64,000 nucleotides of DNA from Chromohalobacter nigrandesensis (lineage in GTDB: Bacteria; Pseudomonadota; Gammaproteobacteria; Pseudomonadales; Halomonadaceae): NCBI RefSeq assembly GCF_023061285.1, contig NZ_JAKGAM010000001.1:310001-374000 (forward strand), written 5' to 3'. The position numbers were made by a program, and so were the translations under genes. This document shows positions 51,450 to 61,600 of this stretch, piece after piece. Within the stretch, counting starts at the first letter, position 1; every line of letters starts with the position of its first letter. The notes below the pieces were generated by a model. That model saw nothing but the letters and a program-made list of their open reading frames with translations, had not been told where the DNA came from and made no database searches.

Positions 51450-51794
51450 ACTATGCCGGAGCACGCGGCGTAGTATACGGATTCGATCGAAGGCGTCAAG
51501 GCTGGAAATGAATTCGTTGCCCAGAGCGGCGCTTCAGCCCACGCTCATTCCCCTCTTGAAACAGCGACCTGGCGTCCCGGACAAAGATTGCAGTGATTCG
51601 CAAAGTGGCCGCTCCCAGCAAACTCACGGTGGCGATGAGCTCCGCCGACAAGGACACGGCATGCCACACGGACATGGCAGCGCATCACGTTCTGCGGCAT
51701 GCAAAACACAGCAGGAAGTCGCCAACGATACGCATCAGGCAAAAAGGTTCTGCTAAACAAACAGGCAATCTAGCGGGACTTGCGGGAAGAGAGG
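51450..51794. other. Intergenic region between tRNA-Asn and tRNA-Met
   Basis: Apart from the tRNA-Asn promoter at its left end I see no gene in these 345 bases. Short frames exist around 51508-51756 but lack ribosome sites, family motifs and the codon pattern of neighbouring genes. Confidence 0.5.
51472..51499 (-). promoter_or_regulatory. Sigma70 promoter of the tRNA-Asn tandem
   Basis: Read leftward there is a -35 TTGACG (51499-51494), a 16-base spacer and a -10 TATACT (51477-51472). A GC-rich discriminator follows, as in stable-RNA promoters that respond to growth rate. Confidence 0.8.
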
Positions 51795-51871
51795 TGGTGG
51801 CTACGCCCTGACTCGAACAGGGGACCCCATCATTATGAGTGATGTGCTCTAACCAACTGAGCTACGTAGCC
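51795..51871 (-). tRNA. tRNA-Met (CAU), elongator type, second copy
   Basis: The 77-base gene is identical, base for base, to the tRNA-Met at 45593-45669 but lies on the opposite strand. No clear promoter is visible between it and choX. The pair forms an exact 77-base inverted repeat about 6 kb apart. Confidence 0.96.
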
Positions 51872-51917
51872 ACATATCGCATAGCAGGAACGCTTAGCGA
51901 CGGAGGCGAATTATGCA

Positions 51918-51945
51918 CATGGGCCTGCCGCTTGGCAAGCCCATG
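51918..51945 (-). terminator. Hairpin after choX, possible terminator
   Basis: A stem of 7 plus 4 pairs with one mismatch and a 4-base loop (51918-51929 with 51934-51945) lies 20 bases after the choX stop. No strong U tract follows, so it is tentative. Confidence 0.5.
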
Positions 51946-51964
51946 ACGGACGCGAAACGTGCGT

Positions 51965-52915
51965 TTAGCTATTGATGCCCAACTCTTTCTTCACGGCTTC
52001 CAAACCAGGCTTGCCGTCAGCGGTCGACACGCCCTTGAGCCACTCGTCAAGCACGGACGGATTGTTCTGCAGCCAAGTACGCGCCGCATCGCGCGGATCT
52101 TCGCCATCATCCATGATCGCGCCCATGATCTTGTTTTCCATGGGCAGGGTAAAGCTCAAGTTATTGAGCAACTCGCCCACGTTACCGCATGTCTCAGCGT
52201 AATCGGCGCGGGTGTTGGTATACACGGTGGCACCGCCCAAGTTGGGACCGAAGTAGTCATCGGCGCCTTTCAAATAGGCGATGTCGTAGTTGGTGTTCAT
52301 GGGATGCGGCTCCCAGCCGAGGAACACCATCCATTCTTCGTCCTGAGTCCTCGCATTGAGTTCGGCGAGCATGCCCGACTCGGAAGAATCCACCAGGCTC
52401 CAATCGCCAAGACCGAAAGCATCATCGTCGATCATCTGCTGTATGATCAGATTGCCATCGTTGCCGGCCTCGATGCCGTACAGGTTGCTGCCGAACTTGT
52501 CGGCGTGCTCGTCCAGGTCTTCCACCGAGGTGACACCGGCGTCATAGACGTACTGCGGTACCGCCAGGGTGTACTTTGCCCCCTCGAGGTTCGCGCCCAG
52601 CCGATCAACCTGGCCCTTGTCGATGTACTCGTCGCTGATCGACGCCATCGACGGCATCCAGTTGCCCAGGAATACATCGAAGTCGCCATTCTTCATACCC
52701 GCGTAGGCCACAGGCACGGAAACGGTATCGGAGGTGGTTTCATACCCCAGCCCTTCGAGCACCTCACGCGTCAATGCGGTGGTGGCGGTGATATCCGTCC
52801 AGCCGACTTCGGCGAAGCGCACGGGCTGGCACTCCTCTGGCGTATCGGCCATGGCCAGCGGCGAAAGCAACGTGGCACTGCCCAGCAGCGCGATCAGTGG
52901 GGTCTTGTTGGACAT
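51965..52915 (-). CDS. choX: Choline/betaine ABC transporter substrate-binding protein, ChoX type
   Basis: The 316-residue periplasmic protein has a signal peptide (cleavage after AMA, residue 23) and an OpuAC-type binding domain. Patterns such as VRFAEVGWTDITATTALT, FLGNWMPSMAS, LGANLEGAKYTLAVP and VFLGWEPHPMNTNYDI closely resemble rhizobial ChoX, a choline-specific binding protein; the aromatic residues of that ligand box are present. No permease or ATPase gene is adjacent, so it must work with an ABC partner encoded elsewhere. It is divergent from betIBA and its promoter region holds a BetI-like dyad. GGGAG precedes the ATG. Confidence 0.9.
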   Translation of the reverse strand: MSNKTPLIALLGSATLLSPLAMADTPEECQPVRFAEVGWTDITATTALTREVLEGLGYETTSDTVSVPVAYAGMKNGDFDVFLGNWMPSMASISDEYIDKGQVDRLGANLEGAKYTLAVPQYVYDAGVTSVEDLDEHADKFGSNLYGIEAGNDGNLIIQQMIDDDAFGLGDWSLVDSSESGMLAELNARTQDEEWMVFLGWEPHPMNTNYDIAYLKGADDYFGPNLGGATVYTNTRADYAETCGNVGELLNNLSFTLPMENKIMGAIMDDGEDPRDAARTWLQNNPSVLDEWLKGVSTADGKPGLEAVKKELGINS

Positions 52916-52942
52916 GGGATTCTCCCTTGCGTTGATGTTGGA

Positions 52943-52960
52943 ATTGAATGACGATTCAAT
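52943..52960. promoter_or_regulatory. BetI-like dyad in front of choX, wide spacing
   Basis: Half-sites ATTGAAT (52943-52949) and ATTCAAT (52954-52960) are separated by four bases. The outer six bases of each half match those of the betI operator at 53048-53061, but the centre is four bases longer. It lies 28-45 bases upstream of the choX ATG. Confidence 0.6.
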
Positions 52961-53047
52961 AACGTTTTTTTATGCTAAATGAATTCGGTGATTCTTTTCC
53001 ACTATGGATTTCATTTATCATAAGAAAAGATAGCAGGTTTTTTATTG

Positions 53048-53061
53048 ATTGAACGTTCAAT
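53048..53061. promoter_or_regulatory. BetI operator upstream of betI
   Basis: ATTGAACGTTCAAT is a perfect 14-base palindrome resembling known BetI operators. It overlaps a TTGAAC (53049-53054) which, with a 17-base spacer and CATAAT (53072-53077), forms a good sigma70 promoter. Bound BetI would thus block the bet promoter until choline is present. Confidence 0.82.
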
Positions 53062-53077
53062 AAAAACATTCCATAAT
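53049..53077 (+). promoter_or_regulatory. Promoter of betIBA
   Basis: The -35 TTGAAC (53049-53054) and -10 CATAAT (53072-53077) have a 17-base spacer. Transcription would begin near 53084, giving a leader of about 76 bases before the GTG start of betI, and excluding an upstream ATG at 53076. Confidence 0.65.
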
Positions 53078-53159
53078 GGCTCGACATCGGGTAGCACATC
53101 GAGTGACACATGAGGTGCGCACGCAAGCTACCCTGATCTTCGGCAGAGGAGAACGCCCG

Positions 53160-53771
53160 GTGCCCAAACTCGGTATGCAGCCCATTCGCCGCCGCCAGTT
53201 GATTCAAGCGACGCTGGAAGCCATCGACGACGTCGGTCTCGCGGACGCTACCATCGCGCGGATCGCCAATCGCGCCGGGGTCTCGGCGGGCATCATCAGT
53301 CACTATTTCGGCGGCAAGGACGGGTTGCTCGAATCGACCATGCGTCAGATTCTCTGGGACCTCGGCAACGCCGTCGCGCTACGCCGTGCCCGGGACGATG
53401 TCGAGTCACCACGCGAGCACCTGCATGCCATCATCGACGGCAACTTCGACCGCAGTCAGGTCAACAAGACCGTCATGAAGACCTGGCTGGCCTTCTGGTC
53501 GGTCAGCATGCACCGCTCCGACCTCCAGCGCTTGCAACGCGTCAATGACCGGCGGCTGTATTCGAATATCTGTCACCACTTTCGACGCTGCCTGCCCCGA
53601 TCCGACGCACAGCAGGCAGCACGCGGCCTGGCCGCGATGATCGACGGACTCTGGCTGCGCGGCGCGCTGGCACCACAAGGCATTGATGTCGACCGAGCGC
53701 GACAACTGGCTTATGACTATGTGGAAGAGCAACTCGCATACGCCAAGTCTCACGCGCCGATAAACGCCTGA
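53160..53771 (+). CDS. betI: BetI, choline-responsive TetR-family repressor
   Basis: This 203-residue regulator represses the choline-to-betaine genes until choline binds. It starts at a GTG (53160) with GAGGAG nine bases upstream and reads VPKLGMQPIRRRQLIQATLE, the BetI N-terminus. The helix-turn-helix is in TIARIANRAGVSAGIISHYF, and the ligand domain contains WLAFWSVSMH. It is the first gene of betI-betB-betA and controls its own promoter through the dyad at 53048. Confidence 0.95.
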   Translation: MPKLGMQPIRRRQLIQATLEAIDDVGLADATIARIANRAGVSAGIISHYFGGKDGLLESTMRQILWDLGNAVALRRARDDVESPREHLHAIIDGNFDRSQVNKTVMKTWLAFWSVSMHRSDLQRLQRVNDRRLYSNICHHFRRCLPRSDAQQAARGLAAMIDGLWLRGALAPQGIDVDRARQLAYDYVEEQLAYAKSHAPINA

Positions 53772-53825
53772 CGCCAGATCTCGACAACTTTCATTCACGA
53801 CACATTCACGACGCGGGAGGACCTC

Positions 53826-55295
53826 ATGGCCACTTTCGAGACTCAAAAGCTCTACATCGGCGGTCGCTTCGTCGACGCCACATCCGGCGAGACGTTCGAC
53901 ACGATCAATCCAGTCGATGGCAGTGTGCTCGCCAGCATTCAGCAAGCGTCACAGGACGATGTCGACCGTGCCGTCGCCTCGGCCCGTGAAGGACAGCGCG
54001 TGTGGGCGGCGATGAACGGCATGGAACGCAGCCGCATCCTGCATCGCGCCGTCGCGCTGCTGCGCGAACGCAACGACGAACTGGCCCACCTGGAAACCCT
54101 GGATACCGGCAAGCCGATCAGCGAAACGCAGGCCGTGGATATCGTCACCGGCACCGACTCGCTGGAGTACTACGCCAACCTGGCACCCTCCATCGAAGGC
54201 ACCCAGGTACCGCTGCGCGAAGACTCGTTCTTCTACACGCGCCGCGAACCGCTGGGCGTCATCGGTGCCATCGGCGCCTGGAACTACCCCATCCAGATCG
54301 CCTGCTGGAAGTCCGCCCCGGCGCTGGCGGCAGGCAACGCCGTGGTCTTCAAGCCCAGCGAGGTCACCCCGCTGACCACCCTGAAACTGGCGGAAATCTT
54401 GACCGAGGCCGGCCTCCCGGATGGCGTATTCAATGTCGTCCAGGGCGATGGGCGCGTCGGGCAGATGCTCACCAACCACGCCGACATCGACAAGATCACC
54501 TTCACCGGCGAGGCCGGCACCGGCAAGAAGGTCATGTCCGCCGCGGCGGGCTCGACGCTCAAGGAAGTCACCATGGAACTGGGTGGCAAGTCGCCATTGA
54601 TCGTCTTCGAGGACGCTGATCTCGAGCGTGCCGCCGACGCCGCGATGATGGCCAACTTCTATTCCAGCGGTCAGGTCTGCACCAACGGCACGCGCGTCTT
54701 CATCCACCGCTCGGTGCAGCAGGACTTCGAAGCCAAGATCAAGGAGCGTGTGGAGCGCATCAAGGCCGGCGACCCGCTCGACCCGGCGGTCAACTTCGGC
54801 CCGCTGGTCAGCTTCGAACACCAGGAAAAGGTGCAGAGCTATATCGATCTTGGCGCCCAGGAAGGCGCGCGGCTGCTGGTCGGCGGCGGGCGCTGGAACC
54901 AGGGCGAATGGGCACAGGGCGCCTGGGCTGCGCCGACGGTGTTCACCGACTGTGGTGACGACATGCGCATCGTACGCGAGGAAATCTTCGGCCCGGTGAT
55001 GGCGATCCTGGTCTTCGACGACGAGGAAGACGTCATTCGCCGCGCCAACGACACCGGCTACGGCCTCGCTGCCGGGCTGTTCAGCGAAAGCCTGAACCGC
55101 GCGCATCGCGTCATCCATCGTCTGCAGGCCGGCATCTGCTGGATCAACACCTGGGGTGATTCCCCAGCGGAAATGCCGGTGGGCGGTTACAAGGAATCGG
55201 GTATCGGCCGCGAAAACGGACTCTCATCGCTCGATCAGTACACGCAGATCAAGTCAGTGCAGATCGAAATGGGGCCCTTCGAGTCGGCGTTCTGA
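53826..55295 (+). CDS. betB: Betaine aldehyde dehydrogenase
   Basis: The 489-residue NAD(P)-dependent enzyme oxidises betaine aldehyde to glycine betaine. Active-site Glu251 (TMELGGKSP) and Cys285 ([11 protein letters not shown]) are present, as are the N-terminal [11 protein letters not shown] and the [20 protein letters not shown] pattern typical of BetB. A GGGAGG-type site precedes the ATG. It lies 54 bases after betI and 175 bases before betA. Confidence 0.97.
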   Translation: MATFETQKLYIGGRFVDATSGETFDTINPVDGSVLASIQQASQDDVDRAVASAREGQRVWAAMNGMERSRILHRAVALLRERNDELAHLETLDTGKPISETQAVDIVTGTDSLEYYANLAPSIEGTQVPLREDSFFYTRREPLGVIGAIGAWNYPIQIACWKSAPALAAGNAVVFKPSEVTPLTTLKLAEILTEAGLPDGVFNVVQGDGRVGQMLTNHADIDKITFTGEAGTGKKVMSAAAGSTLKEVTMELGGKSPLIVFEDADLERAADAAMMANFYSSGQVCTNGTRVFIHRSVQQDFEAKIKERVERIKAGDPLDPAVNFGPLVSFEHQEKVQSYIDLGAQEGARLLVGGGRWNQGEWAQGAWAAPTVFTDCGDDMRIVREEIFGPVMAILVFDDEEDVIRRANDTGYGLAAGLFSESLNRAHRVIHRLQAGICWINTWGDSPAEMPVGGYKESGIGRENGLSSLDQYTQIKSVQIEMGPFESAF

Positions 55296-55349
55296 TCGCT
55301 ACTTGGCGCTATTCGCGAGATGAGCGCCGGGGATAAGGCGAAGCGAGGT

Positions 55350-55371
55350 CATCCGCCATGGATGGCGGATG
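55350..55371. repeat. Palindrome in the betB-betA gap, REP-like
   Basis: A 10-bp perfect inverted repeat (55350-55359 with 55362-55371) with a 2-base centre is followed by a second part in which TAGCGCCC and CAGCGCCC recur about 28 bases apart. It lies in the longest gap of the bet operon. It may be an interspersed repeat or a transcript-stabilising structure; no second copy is evident in this window. Confidence 0.5.
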
Positions 55372-55470
55372 TAGCGCCCATGGAAGGGTTTACAGCGCCC
55401 TCGCGCAGACTTGTCGTCGGAAAGGCTCATCTTCCACCGTGCTCTTTTTGTCATTGCCCAGGGAGGTCCC

Positions 55471-57153
55471 ATGCCTCAGACCCGTGAATTCGATTACGTC
55501 ATCATCGGCGCCGGCTCTGCCGGCAACGTCCTCGCCACGCGACTCACCGAAGACCCCGACGTACAGGTGCTGCTGCTCGAAGCCGGCGGTCCCGACTATC
55601 GCTTCGACTTCCGCACGCAGATGCCCGCAGCGCTGGCCTTTCCGCTGCAAGGCAAGCGCTACAACTGGGCGTTCGAGACCGACCCCGAACCCCATATGAA
55701 CAATCGCCGCATGGAGTGCGGTCGCGGCAAAGGGCTCGGTGGCTCCTCGCTGATCAACGGCATGTGCTATCTACGCGGCAACGCCCTGGATTACGACAAC
55801 TGGGCCAAGACTCCCGGCCTGGAAGATTGGAACTACCTGCAATGCCTGCCCTACTTCAAGCGTGCCGAGACGCGCGACATCGGGCCCAACGATTATCATG
55901 GCGGCGATGGCCCGGTCTCGGTAGCCACCCCCAAGCAAGACAACAACGAACTCTACGGTGCCTTCATCCGCGCGGGCATCGAGGCCGGGTATCCGGCCAC
56001 CGAGGACGTCAACGGCTATCAGCAGGAAGGCTTCGGCCCCATGGACCGCACCACCACGCCCAACGGGCGGCGGGCGTCCACGGCGCGCGGCTACCTGGAT
56101 ATCGCCAAGCAGCGTTCCAACCTGACCATCGAAACGCATGCCACCACCGACGTCATCGAGTTCGAGGGCAAACGTGCCGTCGGCGTGCGCTACGCACGCA
56201 AGGGTCAGACGCAGCAGGTCCATGCACGCCGCGAAGTCCTATTGTGCGCCGGCGCCATCGCCTCGCCGCAGCTCCTGCTGCGCTCCGGCGTGGGTAATCC
56301 CGAGCACCTCAAGGAATTCGACGTTCCCGTGGTACACGAACTACCCGGCGTCGGCGAGAACCTCCAGGATCACCTGGAGATGTACATCCAATACGAGTGC
56401 AAGAAGCCCATTTCGCTGTATCCGGCGCTCAAGTGGTACAACCAGCCCAAGATCGGTGCCGAATGGCTGTTCTTCGGCAAGGGTGTCGGCGCCAGCAACC
56501 AGTTCGAGGCGGCCGGCTTCATTCGCACCAACGACCAGGAAGAATGGCCCAACCTGCAGTACCACTTCTTGCCGATCGCCATCAGCTACAACGGCAAGAG
56601 CGCGGTGCAGGCCCATGGCTTTCAGGCCCACGTCGGTTCGATGCGCTCCATGAGCCGTGGCCGTATTCGTCTGACCTCGCGCGACCCCAAGGCTGCGCCC
56701 AGCATCCTGTTCAACTACATGGCCCACGACAAGGATTGGCAGGAGTTTCGCGACGCCATTCGCCTCACCCGCGAAATCATCGAGCAACCGACGATGGACG
56801 AATATCGTGGGCGCGAAATCTCGCCGGGGCCGGAGGTCCAGAGTGACGACGAACTCGACGAGTTCGTGCGCCAGCATGCCGAGACGGCCTACCATCCCGC
56901 CGGCACCTGCAAGATGGGCAGTGCCGATGATGAGATGGCCGTCGTCGACGGCGCGGGACGCGTGCACGGCCTCGAAGGACTGCGTGTCATCGATGCCTCG
57001 ATCATGCCCGTGATCGCCACCGGCAACCTCAACGCGCCGACGATCATGATCGCCGAGAAGATGGCCGACAAGGTGCGCGGACGCGATCCGCTACCACCTG
57101 CCGAGGTCGATTACTACGTTGCCAATGACGCACCGGCACGTCACAAGGCATGA
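55471..57153 (+). CDS. betA: Choline dehydrogenase
   Basis: This 560-residue FAD-dependent GMC oxidoreductase oxidises choline to betaine aldehyde at the membrane. The FAD motif [17 protein letters not shown] (Gly13, Gly15, Gly18), the GMC signature [20 protein letters not shown] and the C-terminal catalytic region [12 protein letters not shown] (His in YHPAG) are present. I use the ATG at 55471 preceded by GGGAGG. It ends the bet operon before a strong terminator. Confidence 0.97.
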   Translation: MPQTREFDYVIIGAGSAGNVLATRLTEDPDVQVLLLEAGGPDYRFDFRTQMPAALAFPLQGKRYNWAFETDPEPHMNNRRMECGRGKGLGGSSLINGMCYLRGNALDYDNWAKTPGLEDWNYLQCLPYFKRAETRDIGPNDYHGGDGPVSVATPKQDNNELYGAFIRAGIEAGYPATEDVNGYQQEGFGPMDRTTTPNGRRASTARGYLDIAKQRSNLTIETHATTDVIEFEGKRAVGVRYARKGQTQQVHARREVLLCAGAIASPQLLLRSGVGNPEHLKEFDVPVVHELPGVGENLQDHLEMYIQYECKKPISLYPALKWYNQPKIGAEWLFFGKGVGASNQFEAAGFIRTNDQEEWPNLQYHFLPIAISYNGKSAVQAHGFQAHVGSMRSMSRGRIRLTSRDPKAAPSILFNYMAHDKDWQEFRDAIRLTREIIEQPTMDEYRGREISPGPEVQSDDELDEFVRQHAETAYHPAGTCKMGSADDEMAVVDGAGRVHGLEGLRVIDASIMPVIATGNLNAPTIMIAEKMADKVRGRDPLPPAEVDYYVANDAPARHKA

Positions 57154-57184
57154 CGACGCCTGCGTCGACATGACCTCTGCCTCG

Positions 57185-57215
57185 AACACCCGGTGCACTC
57201 GCATCGGGTGTTTTT
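57185..57215 (+). terminator. Intrinsic terminator after betA
   Basis: An 8-bp stem (57185-57192 with 57205-57212) with a few additional inner pairs is followed by a run of T. It closes the betIBA transcript. Confidence 0.85.
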
Positions 57216-57394
57216 GCATGATCCTTCCTTAATTCTTGCCCACCGCACCCGTAGACTGTACACGATCGCCTAATCGATTCGTCGCTAACAGGAACCTTTC
57301 GTTACAATGCACCTCATAATCCGGTACTCGTGCCCGCTCACGGAGCGACGCGACCCTGCACCGGAATGTCTCTGACAAGGATCGATGACCCGTC

Positions 57395-58603
57395 ATGCCC
57401 CACTCTCGCCGTCTCTGGATCGCACTACTCATCGTCGTCTTGATCGCCCTCGCCGTGTGGTGGATCCCCAACTGGCAAAGCGACGACCAGCCAAGCGATG
57501 CGCCGGCCAATGCCAGTGGCGACAGGAGCACAGCCGTGGCCGCCGTAGAGGCCCAGCGTGGCGATCTCGAGATCACCGTCGGGGCGCTGGGCACTGTGCG
57601 CTCGCTATCGAGCATTGACGTCTATCCGCGTGTCGAGGGCGAACTGCTCACGGTGGATTTCGAGGAAGGCGAGCATGTCGAGAAAGGACAGCACCTGGCC
57701 ACCATCGACCCGCGTGACTATCAAGCCCAGCTCGCCGCCGCCCAGGGCCAGCTCGTCCAGGATCAGGCTCAACTGGAATCGGCCCGCGAGGATCTCGAAC
57801 GCTACGAGACCTTGTCGCAGAGCCAATCGATCTCCCGTCAGGAACTCGAACAGCAGCGCCAGCTAGTCCGCCAATACGAAGGCGCGGTGTCCAGCGATCG
57901 AGCCGATATCGAGAGCGCCCAGGTGCAACTCGACTATACCGACATCACCGCGCCCCACGCCGGCATCATCGGCATCCGCAACGTCGATCCCGGCAACCTG
58001 GTCAGCAGTGGCGACGACGCCCCCATCGCCACGCTTACCCAGCTCGACCCGATCTCGGTGGTCTTCTCATTGCCCAGCCAATACGTGCCGGCGCTGCGCG
58101 AGCAACTCGCGGCAGGAGACTCGCCCAGCGTTTCGGCAACCACGGTGGGCGACGAACGCCTCGAAGGCCAACTCACCAGTATCGACAGCCAGATCGACAC
58201 CGCCACCGGCACCGTGCGACTCCGCGCGCGCTTCGACAATGCCGCGGACCGCCTCTACCCTCGCGCCTTCGTCGACGTGCGCCTGACGGTCGACACGCTG
58301 CATGACCGCGTCATCGTCCCCGCGCCTGCGGTTCAGACCGGTCAGGACGGCCTGTTCGTGTATGTCGTCGGCGACGACGACACGGTGACCCGCCACGCTG
58401 TCGACGTCAGCGCCAGCGAAGATCATCGCAGCGCCCTGGCCAGCGGCGTCTCGGCAGGCGAGCGCGTGGTCGTGGACGGTGTCGATAGCCTGCGCGACGG
58501 TGCCGAGGTACGCGTCGTCAGCGATGCCCTGCCGGGAGACGCCAGCGCCTCTGCGACGGCTGACGAGGATGCCGACACACAGACGCCGCGAGACGCTTCA
58601 TGA
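57395..58603 (+). CDS. mdtA: RND efflux periplasmic adaptor, MdtA/MuxA type
   Basis: The 402-residue membrane-fusion protein has an N-terminal membrane anchor (LWIALLIVVLIALAVWWIP), a lipoyl-like half-motif (TVRSLSSIDVYPRVEGELL), a long coiled-coil hairpin rich in Gln/Glu (about residues 110-170) and beta-barrel and membrane-proximal domains. It would link the RND pumps to an outer-membrane channel. Its stop overlaps the first pump gene as ATGA. No adjacent regulator is visible upstream. The start at 57395 is the conventional one, although its ribosome site is distant. Confidence 0.9.
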   Translation: MPHSRRLWIALLIVVLIALAVWWIPNWQSDDQPSDAPANASGDRSTAVAAVEAQRGDLEITVGALGTVRSLSSIDVYPRVEGELLTVDFEEGEHVEKGQHLATIDPRDYQAQLAAAQGQLVQDQAQLESAREDLERYETLSQSQSISRQELEQQRQLVRQYEGAVSSDRADIESAQVQLDYTDITAPHAGIIGIRNVDPGNLVSSGDDAPIATLTQLDPISVVFSLPSQYVPALREQLAAGDSPSVSATTVGDERLEGQLTSIDSQIDTATGTVRLRARFDNAADRLYPRAFVDVRLTVDTLHDRVIVPAPAVQTGQDGLFVYVVGDDDTVTRHAVDVSASEDHRSALASGVSAGERVVVDGVDSLRDGAEVRVVSDALPGDASASATADEDADTQTPRDAS

Positions 58604-61600
58604 ATCCATCGCGGCTATTCATTCTGCGGCCGGTCGCCACCTCCTTAGTGATGCTGGCCATCCTGATCGCGGGCGCGCTCACCTATCGGCTACTCAGCAT
58701 TTCGTCCCTGCCCGAGGTCGACTTTCCCACCATTCAGGTCACCACGCTGTATCCCGGCGCGGGGCCGGATGTCATGCTGTCCCACGTCACCGCCCCGCTG
58801 GAAGACGAACTGGGGGAAATCGCCGGCCTCGAGGACATGAGTTCGACCAGTACCGGGGGCGCATCGCTGATCACGTTGCGCTTCGGTCTCGATGGCGACC
58901 TGGGCGTCGCCGAGCAGGAGGTGCAGGCCGCTCTCAACCAGGCGGAAACCCTGCTGCCCGACGACCTGCCGCGCCCGCCGAGCTACAGCAAGGTCAATCC
59001 CGCCGATACGCCGGTACTGACGCTGGCCGTGACCTCCGATAATCTGCCGTTGACCGAGATCCACGACCTGGTCGATACCCGCCTGGCGCAGAAGCTCGCC
59101 CAGATCAGCGGCGTCGGCGAGGTGCGGCTTTCCGGCGGCAATCGCCCCGCGGTGCGTATCGATGTCGATTCGCGCCAGCTCGCCGCGCATGGGCTCGACC
59201 TTTCCAGCGTGCGCAGCGCCGTGGAAAGTGCCAACGTCAATCAGGCCAAGGGCACCATTTATGGGCCCTACCGCGCCTATAGCATCGACGCCAACGACCA
59301 GTTGACCTCTGCGGCAGGGTATCGTGACCTCATCCTCAAGTACGAGAACGACGCACCGCTGCGCTTGAGCGATGTGGCGAGCATCGACGACGGCGCGGAA
59401 AACGCGCAACTCGGCGCCTGGGCCAATGGCGAGGGAACGATTCTGGTCGACGTGCTGCGCCAGCCCGGCGCCAATGTGGTCGGCGTGGTCGACGACATCG
59501 AACGGCGCTTGCCGGCGTTGTCGGAGAGTCTGCCGGGCAGCGTCGACGTGGACATCTTGAGCGATCGCACCACCACGATCCGTGCCGCCGTCGAGGATGT
59601 GCAATTCGAACTGGTCCTCGCCATCGCGCTGGTGATCATGGTCACCTTTCTGTTTCTGCGTAACCTGCCGGCGACGTTGATCCCCAGTCTGGCCGTGCCG
59701 TTGTCGCTGGTCGGCACCTTCGGTGCCATGTACCTGGCCGGCTTCAGCCTCAACAACCTCACCTTGATGGCACTGACCATCGCCACCGGCTTCGTCATCG
59801 ACGACGCCATCGTGGTGCTGGAGAACATTACGCGCTATCTGGAACGCGGCGAGACGCCCTTGCAAGCAGCGCTCAAGGGCTCGCGCCAGATCGCCTTCAC
59901 CATCCTCTCGCTGACGGTCTCACTGCTGGCGGTGCTGATCCCGTTGCTGTTCATGGGCGGGGTGGTCGGCGTGCTGTTCCGTGAATTCGCCATGACGCTG
60001 GCAATTTCCATCGTCATCTCGGCGTTCGTCTCCCTGACGCTGACGCCGATGCTCTGCGCGCGCTGGCTGCGACGCCGTACCGATGAGGCCGAGAGCGACG
60101 CTCAGGCCCTCGACGACGAAGCCATGGTACGCAGCCGCCAAGGCCTCTTCGGGCGCCTCACGCGCGGCTACGAACGCGCCCTGGACACGGTCCTCAGGCA
60201 CCAGACGGCAATACTATGGGTGGCACTGGGCACCTTTGTGCTGACCGCCGTGCTGTTCTGGATGACGCCCAAGCAGTTGTTCCCAGTTCAGGACACCGGC
60301 ACCTTGCGCGGCATCACCACGGCCACACAGACAACGTCCTACCGCGCCATGTCGGCGCGTCAGCAGGCGCTTGCCGAGCGCTTGATGGACGACCCCGCCG
60401 TGGCCAACATCGCCTCGAGCATCGGTATCGACGGCACCAACACCACGCTCAATAGCGGCCGGCTACAGATCGACCTGGCCGATCTGGACGCGCGCGACGC
60501 CGACCTGGATACCATCGTCTCACGGCTGCTCGATGCCGCCGCCGATGTGCCCGGCATCGACCTGGCCCTGACGCCGGTGCAGGACCTGACGCTGGAAGAC
60601 ACCGTCAGCCGCTATCCGTACCAGTTCGCCCTGACCCAAGGCGATCGCGATCAATTAGCGCACGACGTCGCGTCGATAACCGAACGTCTCGAAGATGAGC
60701 CGGCCATCGCCCATGTCGCCACCGATCTCCAGAATGCAGGACGCAAGCTCGCGGTCAGCATCGATCGCGACCGCGCCAGCCGACTCGGCGTCTCGGTCGC
60801 CGACATCGACGACGCCCTCTACGATGCCTTCGGCCAGCGCCTGATTTCGACGATTTTCACTCAGTCCAATCAGTATCGCGTGGTGCTGAGTGCGACGCAT
60901 GGCGACGATGCCGGCCCCGAGGCCCTCTCCCGACTGTATGTCAGCGGCAGCGACGACGCCATGGTGCCACTGTCGAGCCTGGTGAGCATGGAAGAAGCGC
61001 CTACCGCGTTGTCGCGTCAACGCCTCAACCAGTTCCCTTCGGCGCTGATGTCGTTCGATGCTGCATCCGGCTATTCGCTGTCGGACGCCTTCAATGCCGT
61101 GGAGGCGGCCCGCGATGACGTGCTCAGCGCCGACACGCAGCTCGATTTCCGTGGCACCGCCCTGGCGTTCACCACCTCGACGCGCGACACGCTGTGGCTG
61201 ATCGCCGCCGCCATCGTCACCATGTACATCGTGCTGGGCGTGCTCTACGAGAGCTACATCCATCCGTTGACCATTCTCTCGACCCTGCCATCGGCGGCCA
61301 TCGGCGCCTTGCTGGCCCTCATGCTCAGCAACAACGCCCTGGGCATGGTGGCCATCATCAGCATCATCCTGCTGATCGGCATCGTCAAGAAGAACGCCAT
61401 CATGATGATCGACTTCGCCCTCGAGGCGCAGCGCGAACAAGGCATGTCGGCGTATCGCGCAATCCACAGTGCCGCGCTGCTGCGCTTTCGGCCAATCATG
61501 ATGACCACCTGCGCCGCCCTGCTCGGGGCGCTGCCGCTGATGCTCGCCAGCGGATACGGGGCCGAGTTGCGACGCCCGCTGGGCATGACCATGGTCGGTG

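Noticed and set aside
51508..51756. A short frame between tRNA-Asn and tRNA-Met
   Set aside because: It has no ribosome site, no motif and low-complexity content, so there is no support for a gene or a prophage remnant.
53076..53159. An N-terminal extension of betI starting at the ATG at 53076
   Set aside because: This ATG overlaps the -10 element and lacks a ribosome site; the GTG at 53160 has GAGGAG and matches the BetI N-terminus.
53949..55118. A 389-codon open frame on the minus strand
   Set aside because: It lies antisense within betB and has no family features or ribosome site.
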